From positions 14,104,046 to 14,168,045 of the forward strand of contig OX463846.1 in assembly GCA_949825065.1 (NCBI GenBank): a DNA stretch of 64,000 nucleotides. The letters run 5' to 3'. Positions 1 through 9,642 of the stretch are shown piece after piece (positions within the stretch are counted from its first letter, which is position 1; every line of letters starts with the position of its first letter). This DNA is from Odontocerum albicorne. Its lineage: Eukaryota > Arthropoda > Insecta > Trichoptera > Odontoceridae. The notes beneath the pieces were generated by a model. It searched no databases. It saw only the letters and a program-made list of their open reading frames with translations, and was not told where the DNA came from. A program made the position numbers and the translations under genes.

Positions 1-335
1 AATTCATGGCACCCTTCAAATTCGAATGAATAGTGGGAACATGTTGAAGAGCGTGTCTGGGAGACATTGATGTTTTCAGTCTCAGTAATCAAATTTTCGG
101 GTTAAGAACCACTGAACTAGGCAAGTCACTTACAATATGCCATCGCATGTGTTGAAATATTACCGCACGTATACAAGCAACAACATTAGCACACGTTAAG
201 CGCGTGTGAGTATTGTTATCAAATGAACTCTTTAACCAAACTGCAACTTTTTTTTGGGTTTTATTGGGATTCGAACCTAGAACCCCGGATAGATAACTAG
301 CATTTTACCGTTTAAACCACGGGGATCATTCTGAA
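1..335 (-). repeat. SINE-2 copy (tRNA-derived), reverse orientation, cut by window start
   Basis: Read on the minus strand, 327-256 is a tRNA-like head. It has an A-box-like CCGTGGTTTAAACGG and a B-box GGTTCGAATCC (plus 267-277). A body follows with an ACACGCGCTTAACGTGTG-like stretch and the phrase GTTCAGTGGTTCTTAACCC. The same body occurs at 28755-28965, 32085-32310 and 63135-63432, which defines a dispersed family. Pol III box similarity and dispersion support a SINE. The exact 3' end is not visible here. Confidence 0.6.
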
Positions 336-655
336 ATCTATTACTGTTATTCTGAAATCAAGATGTTCACATATTGCTTTTTCAATATCACTTTCCCAAA
401 TTGTTATTAACATAAATAACTTCGTATCATGTTACTTTTGTAGTTAGTTGTCGCAAATATGACAGATCTGATACACACAGTATTACCGCTTTAATCTCGT
501 CAACAAACATACATCTGTTTCGTAAAATAATAAATGAAAGTTATTTGGATAACGCTAAATATCACTTCAAGAATACGTTGTTTTTTATGTCTGAAAATTA
601 TATGATATTAAATTTTAATTTTTTAACCTTTATCAGATATTAAATAATATTTTTA
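336..655. other. A/T-rich spacer, nothing recognised
   Basis: Low-complexity A/T-rich sequence without an open frame or repeat match elsewhere in the window. Confidence 0.5.
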
Positions 656-659
656 GGAT

Positions 660-1000
660 AAAGTGTATCAGAATATGGAATGAAGTGATTAAAAATCAAT
701 GTGAACTTAAGATGAAGAGTATTCGGAGATGATTTGGACATGTATGTAGAAAAAAATAATGAAGAAAGACTAACAAAACAAAACAAACATACGTTTACAG
801 TGCAATTATGTTTGGATCAAGTTAAGGATATTTTGAAAGAATGAAATGTAAAAAGTCAGAGAAATGGTAGGAGTTTTATGAGAAGGTATATGGATGTAGA
901 AGAGGCGAAGGATGTGTGACGAGATAGGAAAGACTGGAGCTCTGTCTTCTATGCCTACCCAGATAAGAAAATGTAGCGATTGTATGTACACTCTATTATA
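660..1000 (+). pseudogene. LINE-A relic, C-terminal end of a non-LTR reverse transcriptase ORF
   Basis: The broken reading frames contain, in order, pieces resembling FGHV.RMNEERLTKQ, LDQVNDILKE, NRR.YMRRCM and a terminal SVLYAYPDKKM. The same series recurs in at least nine other places here (for example 13405-13880, 18110-18385, 60850-61200). It matches the tail that follows the RT domain in RTE-like LINE proteins. Stops and frameshifts are present and no upstream RT survives. The RTE assignment is tentative and rests on a related relic at 30595 that keeps an RTE-type motif A. Confidence 0.6.
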
Positions 1001-1535
1001 TACTATGTTATATAGCTGTACTTAATTTCTATGGCAATATTAAAAAATCAGAATAATTATGCCAAATGGTTGGTATTAAATATGTACTTTTCGATATGTA
1101 AGACAAATCTATTGTTTATTCATCTTTAAAAAAGCATAGCAAAATTAAGCTGATTTATATTTTCTTAATATTATTCATTAACTCGAACCTTAACATATAT
1201 GCAGTTTATTATTTAAACAAGTTGTCATTATGTTCATTGAATAAAATAATAACTAAATTATTGCCCTTAATAAAATGCATCATATCAATCTTTAAAACCA
1301 ACCTTGTTTTTAAAAAAATAAGTGTCTTTTAGATTGATCGACACAACACAAAAATCTCAAAAAGGGAAAAAATAAAAAATAAATGCATAATTCATTATTT
1401 CTCAACATAATACGTAATTCTATACAGTAAACTTGATTTTAGTTTTACTATAAAAAAATCGATGTATGATATACACATTAGTGTATACACGTATATACGA
1501 GTATTCGATTTTTATTTTATTTTTCAACATATTGT
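1001..1535. other. A/T-rich spacer, nothing recognised
   Basis: Mostly A/T-rich sequence with short homopolymer runs. No repeat shared with the rest of the window was seen. Confidence 0.5.
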
Positions 1536-1539
1536 AATT

Positions 1540-1735
1540 TATTTTATCAAACACTGTTTATTCCACTTTTTTGTAACGGTATAACCCTACCGGTTTCAAG
1601 GCTTTCACCTCATCTTCAGGGGAGCACAAACAAGACTAAATTCTGTTCGAACTGGCACCGATATACACGCTTCAACGGTTGGGGATATTCGGGTTGGGGG
1701 CTGAAGGGTAAGGGAGGCATGGGACGATCTCGGTC
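1540..1735 (-). mobile_element. Penelope-like element fragment: end of ORF plus 3' end, reverse orientation
   Basis: On the minus strand this matches the Penelope-like copy at 33440-33630. It shows a proline-rich end of the ORF, the phrase TATATCGGTGCCAG, the hammerhead-like core and the tail AGTGGAATAAACAGTGTTT. No GIY-YIG domain remains. The block just to the right (1738-1796, CTTTAAACCTCCACAACG and onward) matches what follows the motif in the 11655 copy but lies in the opposite relative orientation. The element is therefore rearranged. Confidence 0.65.
1585..1622 (-). ncRNA. Hammerhead-ribozyme-like motif of a Penelope-like element (copy A)
   Basis: Minus strand, 5' to 3': a CCC stem I strand; core CTGAAGA (fits CUGANGA); stem II GAGG/CCTT closing a TGAAAG loop; core GAAA; the self-complementary stem III ACCGGT; A at the cleavage position (GUA); and the GGG that pairs back to CCC. 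Minimal type I hammerheads with tiny stem III, expected to act as dimers, are known in Penelope-like elements. Activity here is inferred, not shown. Confidence 0.6.
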
Positions 1736-2030
1736 AGCAAAATAAATTACAATGTCTTTAAACCTCCACAACGTTAATGCCTTAACTATAAACTATATAT
1801 TTATACAAGTAAAACACTGATTGGTTATCCCTTCGTGATTGAGTTCATTGTCAGTTATCTTGTATAGTTTTAATTTAATCTTAAAAAAATTCGAGAACTC
1901 GATAAAAAAAAGATTCCCAAAAAAATAAAATAAAACTTATTAAAAAATATATACAATAAAATTAAACATTTCCTAAAGAGAAGTTCTATCCCCCTGCTAT
2001 GATATCAATATCAGTTGCTTAAGCCACTTT
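1736..2030. other. Spacer containing an inverted Penelope-like end segment (1738-1796)
   Basis: The first about 60 bases repeat sequence found at 11760-11810 downstream of another Penelope-like 3' end. The rest is A/T-rich and unrecognised. Confidence 0.4.
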
Positions 2031-2033
2031 AAA

Positions 2034-2221
2034 ACGATATCAGTGGCCTAGTTGGTAACACACTTGTCCTAGCCCCGGAGGTAGCGGGTTTGATTCCCGC
2101 TGGAACCCAGTTTTTTTTTAAAAAGATTTCTGTCGGGTTTTTCGTCTTAGGCCTTATTGCCACATGCCAATAAGCCCGCCAGGTTATACAGTATACAACG
2201 AAAGTGTAATACAATACAATG
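2034..2221 (+). repeat. SINE-1 copy (tRNA-derived)
   Basis: The tRNA-like head is followed by an oligo-T/A stretch and a body ending in AATAAGCCCGCCAGGTTATAC and GTGTAATACAATAC. The head contains GTGGCCTAGTTGGTAACAC (A box) and GGGTTTGATTCCCGCTGGAA (B box). The body is shorter than in the 7372 copy. Six other full or partial copies lie in this window. Confidence 0.75.
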
Positions 2222-2331
2222 ACTTACTATATTTTAATTCAAGATTCACATTTAAGATTCAAATCGGAAGAAAATTTAACTAAAGAAACTTGATTTAACA
2301 AAAGAAAGCTGATTTGTAGGAAAAATAAATA

Positions 2332-2468
2332 TTGGGTGTTAACATAAGTTGTGTCCGTTTTTTCCAAATTTAAAAATGAGCACGAAAAGTAAAACAAAAT
2401 GGTAAAGGTTATACGTCATTTGAAAGAAAATTTTATGCTCTACGAGGTATTGTGTTTGCTTTTAAATT
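2332..2468 (+). repeat. Left long terminal inverted repeat of the mariner-like element
   Basis: This pairs with 2826-2987. Shared landmarks, in the same order when the right arm is reversed, are GTTGTGTCCGTTTTTT, AAAATGGTAAA, TTATACGTCATT, GCTCTAC and TTGTGTTTGCTTTTA. Confidence 0.85.
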
Positions 2469-2812
2469 ACATATATTATTTTGTGGCGGTATACAGTCAT
2501 GTGACTACAATTCATCTGCTCAGCCAATTCTACGGTGGTTTGAAGGGGATCTTCATGAATAATATGGTTTAAGCGGTCCTTATCGAAGTCCACTGGTCGT
2601 CCGGAACGCTCCATATATTTTAGGTCGAAATTACCGTGTTTGAAATGCAAAAATCATCAAAGAGCTGTTCTTTTATTCATAGCATCTTCACCGTACACTT
2701 CGCCAATATCGCAAGCAGCTTTAAAGCTTTATTCCCTCGATTGAACGCAAACAGAAGTAGGTGTCGAAAATGCTCACTTTCGTCTACTTGACATTCCATT
2801 TTGAAGGCTTGT
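2462..2812 (-). pseudogene. Mariner transposase, N-terminal DNA-binding region only
   Basis: From about 2812 on the minus strand the frame starts MECQVDESEHFRHLLLFAF. It continues through a VYGEDA-like turn, is broken by stops or shifts near 2670, and resumes as GNFDLK..ERSGRPVDFD and LAEQMNCSHMTVYRH (2650-2480). These are the paired helix-turn-helix domains of mariner (SETMAR-type) transposases. The frame then runs into the left inverted repeat. The DD(34)D catalytic domain is entirely deleted. Confidence 0.8.
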
Positions 2813-2825
2813 AATCAAACAAAAT

Positions 2826-2987
2826 AATATATGTTACGTAAAAGCAAACACAAAATCTTGTAGAGCAGAAAGTTTTCTTTCGAATGACGTATAACTTTTA
2901 CCATTTTATTTTTCTTTTGGTGCTCATTTTCAAATTTGAAAAAAAAAATTGAAAAAAAAAACGGACACAACTTATATTAACACCTAA
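2826..2987 (-). repeat. Right long terminal inverted repeat of the mariner-like element
   Basis: Reverse complement partner of 2332-2468. It contains two extra A-rich runs near 2940-2960 that account for its greater length. Confidence 0.85.
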
Positions 2988-2989
2988 TA

Positions 2990-4760
2990 CAAATAAAAAA
3001 TATTGGTCCAAATAAAGAAAGAAATATTCCCTGAAACTCATGTCAAAATTTTCTTTATTTTTATTAAAAACATATATTTTTTTAACAGATATTTTATTTT
3101 TAAAACGATATTATAGAGAATTGAATAATTTTAATTAACTGTCCTCACATTAGTACTATCATAAAAATATAGCCTGGGATAATTACAATTCAAGAAAAAA
3201 AAATATTGTGAACATACGTGTATATATTATGAGGTATATATAACATATGCAGCGAATAGTGTAATTGAAGGAAACGATAATATTAACAGCTGTTACAAAT
3301 AATTTAACTTTTAATATTATAAAATTAAATTTTACTAAGTTTCTACACGAACAATCAATAAAACAAATAAATTTATTTGCTAAATTTAGTATAACATATT
3401 TAAATAAAAAAAAGCAATTTAAAATTTGGCTTTTTACTAATTGAATTGTGTATCAACATAAAATCTGGATTCATTTTCATGAAACTTATATCTCGAGATA
3501 TAAATCCATTTGTTGTGTTTTCAGTCTGGATAAACATTAACAAAAGAGTTTATATTTTTCAGAAATGGTACTATTTTTTAATTCACATTTATCAAAAAGC
3601 AGTTGATATTTTTTATTATGTTTTCCGGTATATGTATACACGGAACTGCAGAAGAGTAATTAGATCACCTGCACTGTTTTTGCATTCATTTGAGTATAGC
3701 GACCAAAAAAACTGTTGCAATTATTTACTATACAAAAAAAAACGCTTTTAGTTGAGTACTAGTATGTACACTTAAGGAAAAGTGCAATGTTGGAAACAAA
3801 TATGCGAGTAAAAGTTCTTGAGATGTGAAACCACTCACAGATTGGAATGGCAATTGCACTGCTGACAAGAGAATTCCATACTACGATGGCATCTATTGAT
3901 AGAGTCATTTGTCCAGCCATGTCGGCATCCGAGTACCGATAATCTCCTGGTATTGACAGCAGTATATCATGGTAAATGAATTTCTGCAACTTCCTGGAAC
4001 ACAACTTCAGCCAGATTCAATGCTTTCAGATGCAGCTAAGAGCTGGTTTGAGAGATGTTAAATATTTGGAATCTTTATTTTGAAGGCAGGTTCAGAAAAA
4101 TTTAATATTAGATAGGCAAAAGTTTTTTGATACATCGTACCGCATGGTTTGGCTTATTGATGCTGACGTTTCGAAAACTGCAGTTTTCATATTCAGGGCT
4201 TGTTTGTAAAGAACCACGAAAGCCTCAAAACATGTTAGGTAGATACAATATATCAATCACTCTCGGCTAAAAACTTAGACCAAATATTTTGATTATGCAG
4301 TCCGTATAAATGAAGGAAGTATTTTTAACATTGTTGCGTGGCACTCTCTTACAACGAGAACTAATATTATTACTACTCAGAGAAAAAATAAGATTCAGAA
4401 AAGATAAAGTAATGCATAAACAAATAAAGCAATTCTACACATGGCTACAAAAAGAGAAGAGAGACGTAAAAGAAAAGGAAAATTTAGAAGAACATACGAA
4501 ACTTCCATTACTTCTATAAAAAATAATCTTTTTTATGATCCCAATGTATTCCACGTAAAAGAATTGTTAAAAAAATGAATGCAGGTTTCGATTTAAATAT
4601 CTAAAACAATTTTGTAACTTGTCGATTTCAACAATCAAATACGATTTATGTATTGTTAGTTTTAATGTGAATTTTTTTTAAACCTTGAAATAAAAGTAAT
4701 CAGAAAAATCTAAATACATTTTTAAAAGAATATTTTAAAATCTCGAAAAAAATTATCTAA
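2990..4760. other. A/T-rich region without recognised genes
   Basis: Several short open frames (3446-3751 plus, 3759-4004 minus, 4310-4519 plus) are present. They have A/T-driven composition and no recognisable domain. I do not consider them genes. Confidence 0.5.
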
Positions 4761-4766
4761 TATCAA

Positions 4767-4985
4767 ACCTGATACTGTATTGAATCAATCTTTCGTTGTA
4801 TACAGTACAACCTGCCGGTCTATATGGCAACTTCTTATTACTAATCAGAAAAGTATTATAAAAGCCTAAAGTGAATATCAGATTGAAACAGTTTAAAAAA
4901 AATACTCGTGTATCAACAGGAGTCGAATCCACAACCCTTGGGCTGGAAGACAGATGTCTTACTAACTTGTCCACGAAGGTCGTCA
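4767..4985 (-). repeat. SINE-1 copy (tRNA-derived), reverse orientation
   Basis: Minus strand: tRNA-like head 4984-4915 (GACCTTCGTGGACAAGTTAG and GGATTCGACTCC), then the body with AATATTCAC and TTGCCATATAGACCGGCAGG, ending at TACTGTATACAACGAAAG. It is more diverged than the copies at 7372 and 7968. Confidence 0.7.
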
Positions 4986-5955
4986 TTTAATGCTATTTAT
5001 TAGCAATTATTAAAAAAAAACATTTTTAAATGCAGTTTTTTGTAAAGTATGTTTTGTCCTTTGTCGTGTGCTTTATACGTTTCATCTCTGATGTTTATTT
5101 TTAAAAAATGATTCGTGTCATATTAAAACATTTGTAAAATGGTTTGATTAAGAGACTGAAGCCATTATAAATCTATCTTAAGTTAAATCTTAAGCTGCAG
5201 AAAAAAGAGTTCTTTCTATTTTTGAGTTAATTTACTCGTTTTATTAAAAGAGAAGACATCTATTCTGCCGTCATAAGCCAAAACGCAATTAACGGAAAAA
5301 AAAACAGAAATTTATTTAACTATGGTAAGTATGAGGTAATATTCCATATCAAATTCTGAACCATAATCCAAAAAAAAAAACACAGAAAACCGTTTATTTC
5401 AATACAAAAATCGACATAATGTCTTTTTAATTTTACAAAATACCAGGTTTTGCTAAGCAAAAAAAAGTGATTCATAAGCAAAAAGACAGCAAGTGCCTAT
5501 ACGTTTGCTGCGTTTTTGCTTATGAATCACATTTTACTGCTTTTTTGTTTATGAATCACGACATTTTTAAGCAGCAATGAAAAACATAAATCTACAGTTT
5601 TCTCAAAACTTAACTTTTGCCATTAGCTGCGTTTATGCTTATGAGGGCAGTATTGCAAAGCAAGAATATGGAATTATAAATTTACCCGTCTCATAAGGTT
5701 ATATGATCATAATTTTCCTCAGAACGGACCTGACTGTAATTCAAAGTAATTCTTATGTCTCAACATAAAATCGTATATAGCAACGATTGAACTGTCAACA
5801 ACTGCCGACAAGTAGTCAATGTTGTCATTAAAAGAAAAACTCAATAGTACCATATCAATCTAAGGAGTTCACAGGAAGAAGGTTCTTATTGAAAGCAGCA
5901 GTCGACACATCAACATTGACAGATATACGAGGTATAATAATAGTTATATTGTCGG
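4986..5955. other. A/T-rich region; contains a small foldback at 5467-5560
   Basis: No coding potential recognised. Apart from the inverted and direct repeats around TTTGCTTATGAATCAC nothing stands out. Confidence 0.45.
5467..5530. repeat. Perfect 18-bp inverted repeat
   Basis: GTGATTCATAAGCAAAAA (5467-5484) is the exact reverse complement of 5513-5530, separated by 28 bases. A further imperfect copy of the right arm (TTTGTTTATGAATCAC) lies at about 5544-5559. Another decayed one is near 5632. It could be the remnant of a foldback element. Confidence 0.7.
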
Positions 5956-5959
5956 TGAC

Positions 5960-6045
5960 CGTGGTATAACAGTTAGAATTCACACCAAGCAAGCGGCTGC
6001 CCTAGGTTTAATTCCTAGCGAATTCCCTTCCGAACTGGCTTTACT
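5960..6045 (+). repeat. tRNA-like SINE head (probably SINE-2 type)
   Basis: GACCGTGGTATAACAGTTAGAA followed about 35 bases later by TAGGTTTAATTCCTAGC gives the A-box/B-box spacing of a tRNA-derived promoter. The start resembles the SINE-2 head. The body downstream is not clearly alignable, so this is a decayed or truncated copy. Confidence 0.4.
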
Positions 6046-7370
6046 CTTAGATCGTTTTACATCTCAATTTGCGTGTATATTTAGCTTATTTATTGCTCAT
6101 CATAAATTATTTTAGCGTTACTAAACATTGCGGAAATAACGTTTCGTAAAGTCACGCGAACGCTACTTAACTTAAAATAGCAGATTAAACTCGGTAGATC
6201 ATCTTGGAACTTTCATCTGTAAAGAGTACTTGCTGAAGTACAACAGCTTTTACAGAATACACCAATACATGCACAGGTTTCTTCCATCTACAAGATGGCT
6301 GACAATCATACACGATCATAAAAGATTACCTATCATAACATACACGAGTACAATTAAGTTACGCATTATTTAGGCACCTACTACCTACTGCCTTTTATTA
6401 TTGAAATATCCATGTCGTATTTTATGATATTCAGGTTTATTAAAAAAGTATAAAACCGTTTCGTTAAAATTACACTTCTTGTATTTTACAATAGTTAAAA
6501 TTATCTTAACTGCTAGTTAGTGACGAAGACTACTCGACTCAGCGAGCTCGGAAATGCCTTTTTACAGCCTTGGTTCTATACTTCTTACTTCCGTTTAATG
6601 TAGAAGTTTTTCGCTTTTTTAAGTGAACCGTTTTACATTTTGTATTGTTTAAGTTTAACCTGGTAGGCTAATTACCATACGACAATCTCTTATAACCAAT
6701 CAGAAATATGTTATGGAGGCCTTAATTAGAAGCCAGACTGAAAAAAAAACAACAATTAAACAAAATGTTTATAAATGTCTCCAAAGACTGGGAAAGGAGA
6801 AAAAATACTGACGAGGAGAAGGAAAATGGGAAAGACGTTATGAACACACTCGTTATTGAAGAGATATGTAATTTTTAAAATCAAATCTTTGGTATACTCG
6901 TATGACAAATAATATGTTAAAATGAAGCTATGAACGCAAATTATATACCCTATATACTACCTTATCGAATTGATCACTAAAACCTTAAATAACCAACTAA
7001 TGCTGTTGGTGATTCATTGCCCATTAATGAATCACGAATAGAGGTAATCAGTTCAGCTGGTCAATTTTGCTGATATCATCATTGTTTCAATTTGATTTGG
7101 TGGATAGTATCATTAAAATTTTCATAGTGCTTTTTTCTGATTATTTTGGGGTAGTGATGTTACATTTTTTTCCTCTATGAAACTGAGTAAAATGAAATGG
7201 TTTCAACAAGATTGGATATCCATCTCGATCGAATATAATTTTAAGACATCCTACTGGCGGAAAACGCCTATACATGTGTCAGTGCATAGTGTTGCACTTT
7301 TGTTATTTTGTGTTGCAGTTAGATTTGTTAGGCACACAATCCTAACTAATCAAACTCAAAGTTCCGATGC
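6046..7370. other. Unrecognised spacer holding one SINE-1 fragment
   Basis: Only the SINE-1 3' fragment at 6656-6752 was recognised. The rest shows no gene or shared repeat. Confidence 0.45.
6656..6752 (-). repeat. SINE-1 body fragment, reverse orientation
   Basis: TTAACCTGGTAGGCTAATTACC, CAATCTCTTATAACCAATCAGAAA and GGAGGCCTTAA correspond in order to the reverse complement of the SINE-1 body. The tRNA head is absent. Confidence 0.6.
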
Positions 7371-7371
7371 C

Positions 7372-7595
7372 ATGGACAACCTCCGTGGCCTAGTTGGTCA
7401 GACGCCTGTTTTCTAATCCGGAAGTTGCGGGTTCAAATACCGCTGGACCCATTTTTTTTAAATACCTCCTGTCTGATTTTCCTTTAAGGCCTCTTTAACT
7501 CATTTCTAGTTGGTTGAAAGAGATTGCTACATTGCCATAAGCCCACCAGGTTATACTTTACATAATGAACGTGTAATGATGTAACAATGCGTATA
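7372..7595 (+). repeat. SINE-1 copy (tRNA-derived), near full length
   Basis: The head is CCTCCGTGGCCTAGTTGGTC with B box GGGTTCAAATACC. It is followed by CTGGACCC, an oligo-T run, TCTGATTTTCCTTTAAGGCC, TTTCTAGTTGGTTGAAAGAG, and the terminal CCACCAGGTTATAC with ACGTGTAATGATGTAAC. This copy and the one at 7968 are the best preserved and define the family. Confidence 0.8.
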
Positions 7596-7789
7596 AGGAG
7601 ACCCAAGTTGTAAAAATATCGGCTGGCTTAATCTACTGCAGATTTTCACTAGACAGAAATTTATACAGTGCTGTTTTCGTGCTTCTTAATAGCGCTATAA
7701 GAATTTATGTTAAATAACATCCAAAAGTTTTCAGCCTGAACAAGTAAAAACGTCTTGGGACAGATAATACTCCAGTCACGTCTACCACA

Positions 7790-8385
7790 CGGTCAGGCGA
7801 TGTAACAGTTTGAATTTGTTTCCTCGACTCGAAGTAAAATACCGACTAGAGTCGATGGAAGACGTGTTTTATCGTTATATTCTGAAAGTTCAAAATGGAA
7901 TACTACGCGATTATCGAATTTCTTTCAAAAGAAAGGAAAAACTCGGCAGAAATCAAACGACATTTAGACGACCTCCGTGGCCTATTTGGTAAGACGCTTG
8001 TCTCCCAATTCGGAGGTTGCGGGCTCGATTCACGTTAGAACAGTTTTTTTTAAAGAGGATTTCAGTCTGATTTTCACTTGATGCCTCTTTAACATCTTTC
8101 TGGTTGGTTGGAAGATATTGTCACATGACAATAAGCCCGGCAGGTTGTACTGTATACAACAAAGTGTAATACAATACTGTCTACGAAGTATCTTCTCTGA
8201 AGACATTTCAATGTCGTTTAATTTCTGTTGGGCTTTTCCCTTCCTTTGATAGAAACTTAATAACCGCGTGATGTTCAATTTTTAACATTTCAGAATACAA
8301 CGAAACAACACGTCTTCTATCGACTCTAGTTAACATACAGTTGAGGGTAGAGGTATCAAATATTAACTGTATAATCGCCAGACCA
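7790..8385. mobile_element. Foldback made from two inverted mariner 5' ends, with a SINE-1 inside
   Basis: The left arm (about 7790-7968) and right arm (about 8205-8385, reversed) match over the terminal GGTCAGGCGAT/GGTCTGGCGAT region, GACTAGAGTCGATGGAAGACG and the start of a mariner transposase. The left arm reads MEYYAIIEFLSKERKNSAEIKRHL. The right arm on the minus strand reads HHAVIKFLSKEGKSPTEIKRH. Both therefore carry the same element end in opposite orientation. The SINE-1 at 7968-8197 sits between them. No catalytic domain is present. Confidence 0.75.
7968..8197 (+). repeat. SINE-1 copy inserted in the mariner foldback
   Basis: The head is GACCTCCGTGGCCTATTTGG with B box GGGCTCGATTCACG. 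The body has TTTCTGGTTGGTTGGAAGATA and ends ACAAAGTGTAATACAATAC. It lies where the related element at 19455-19690 has uninterrupted mariner sequence (CATTTAGAAGCTGTCTACG), so the SINE arrived after the foldback formed. Confidence 0.8.
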
Positions 8386-9180
8386 TGGATTATGTTTATA
8401 CGTGCTCGTACTTCTTAAATCCGGAAAATTTCGAAACTTAATGGTATACTTCTTATTGCGGTAGCATTTAAAAGTAACTTCGCAGTTTTTTTTATCACGT
8501 TTGTTTTTTAATTCCCCGTCTCGTGACTTAATGTGTGTTTTACTTTTTACAGCCTTACACGTCATGAATATGAGTCTAAAAATGACCTAAGCGATCAATT
8601 ATAAGATTAATTATGAGCTGTCTCTCTTGAATGATTTATTATATAAAGGAGTGACGGTAGAGGGTGGCCTTAATGTGATGACGTCATGTCAGGCAATTAT
8701 GCTTGATTCTAATTTTCTTTTGAACTAATTAACGTTTATTTTCATTTATAAAATAATTATTGCTGTGTCAGTGGGTGAACATCAACATAATATTCATATT
8801 CAAACCTTATACAGTTATTTTATTGAATTGTATTTTTTATTGCATTTTTAATTACTTTTTTCCATAAATTATCGTGTAAAACATACTTTCATTCAATTTT
8901 ATTCAATGGATTAAGGTTGAATTGTTTATAAATTAAATTAGAATAGACAAATGGTGCAATAATGATGTTTATTTCATGTAAAAGTATAATTTATTCTCAG
9001 CTTTTCCTTGATAAATAAAATATGTTAAGAGTAGTGAAAACAATTAACATATTTAAAAGTAATCGGATATAGCTGAATCATAAAATAATTTATTTATTGA
9101 TAAAATCAACAATTGTGTCCTTTACATATCAATCACAATAACGATAAAAAAATAGTATTTTTTATTAACTAATTTATTTA
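8386..9180. other. Unrecognised spacer with one perfect CRE-type palindrome
   Basis: Mostly A/T-rich. TGACGTCA at 8679-8686, inside a short less A/T-rich patch, is a consensus CREB/ATF site; a single site carries little weight. The open frame at 8356-8565 (minus) is not recognised. Confidence 0.35.
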
Positions 9181-9184
9181 ACAC

Positions 9185-9290
9185 TTCATTGTAAAAATAA
9201 TCTGGCGGGCTTATTGCTAGACGGCAATCTCTTCCAGCCAACCAGAAAAAGGTTAAAAAAGGAAGTTACATGGTTGCAAATAATATTCAA
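9185..9290. repeat. Dispersed repeat shared with 19910-20015 (contains SINE-1-like body)
   Basis: CATTGTAAAAATAATCTGGCGGG, CAATCTCTTCCAGCCAACCAG and GGAAGTTACATGGTTGCAAA align in order with 19924-20005. The middle resembles the SINE-1 body in reverse, but the flanks are unique to this pair, so both probably descend from one composite repeat. Confidence 0.55.
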
Positions 9291-9309
9291 ATTTATATTT
9301 TGTCGATCT

Positions 9310-9372
9310 TCTTAGAACTTGGGTCTCCTTATATGCATTGTAACATTATTACACGTTCGTTGTATACTTGCC
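9310..9372 (-). repeat. SINE-1 3' tail fragment, reverse orientation
   Basis: ACTTGGGTCTCCTTATATGC and ATTACACGTTCGTTGTATAC are the reverse complement of the sequence at 7560-7612 that ends the SINE-1 copy there. Confidence 0.5.
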
Positions 9373-9461
9373 TTGTCCATTTTTTACTGGTTAAAAAAAT
9401 CACGGAACCGCTGCTCAACTGACTGGATACCTGTTGTCATCTTACTCAACACTTTAAGCCT

Positions 9462-9642
9462 TAAGTTTAAATTCATCTCTATCACTTAATTCCATATTCT
9501 GTCATACATTGTCACTCCATGTATTGTTCACAATGAGGGCATCTCTACAGCATTTATTCGGCTCTTCTCAGTATTTTTCCATGCCCACATTTCACACCAA
9601 TACATCAAAGGGGGTACCAAACTTTTGTTAACCCTTCCCTCC
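9462..9642 (-). pseudogene. LINE-A relic (palm/thumb end of RT)
   Basis: Read on the minus strand it gives VPPLMYWCEMWAWKNTEKSR and, after frameshifts, a DRIWN-like stretch and LNLRLKVL. This is the post-RT MYGCE.W segment common to RTE-like LINEs. It lies just left of a second relic at 10186-10470. Confidence 0.55.

Larger units (their letters stand above)
2332..2987 (-). mobile_element. Internally deleted mariner-like transposon with long terminal inverted repeats
   Basis: This 656-bp element is flanked by TA at 2330-2331 and 2988-2989, the mariner target duplication. Both ends begin TTRGGTGTTAAYATAAGTT, and similarity between the ends continues for roughly 130-160 bp, far longer than usual 20-40 bp mariner ends. 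The remaining interior is the N-terminal part of a transposase read on the minus strand. The catalytic region is missing, so the element is non-autonomous. Confidence 0.85.

Noticed and set aside
3446..3751. 101-residue plus-strand frame
   Set aside because: A/T-driven, rich in F, Y, I and K, without any motif; consistent with chance in this base composition.
7372..7450. Functional tRNA gene
   Set aside because: A and B boxes are present, but the sequence is attached to a repeated SINE body, occurs in many diverged copies and does not give a full cloverleaf by eye.
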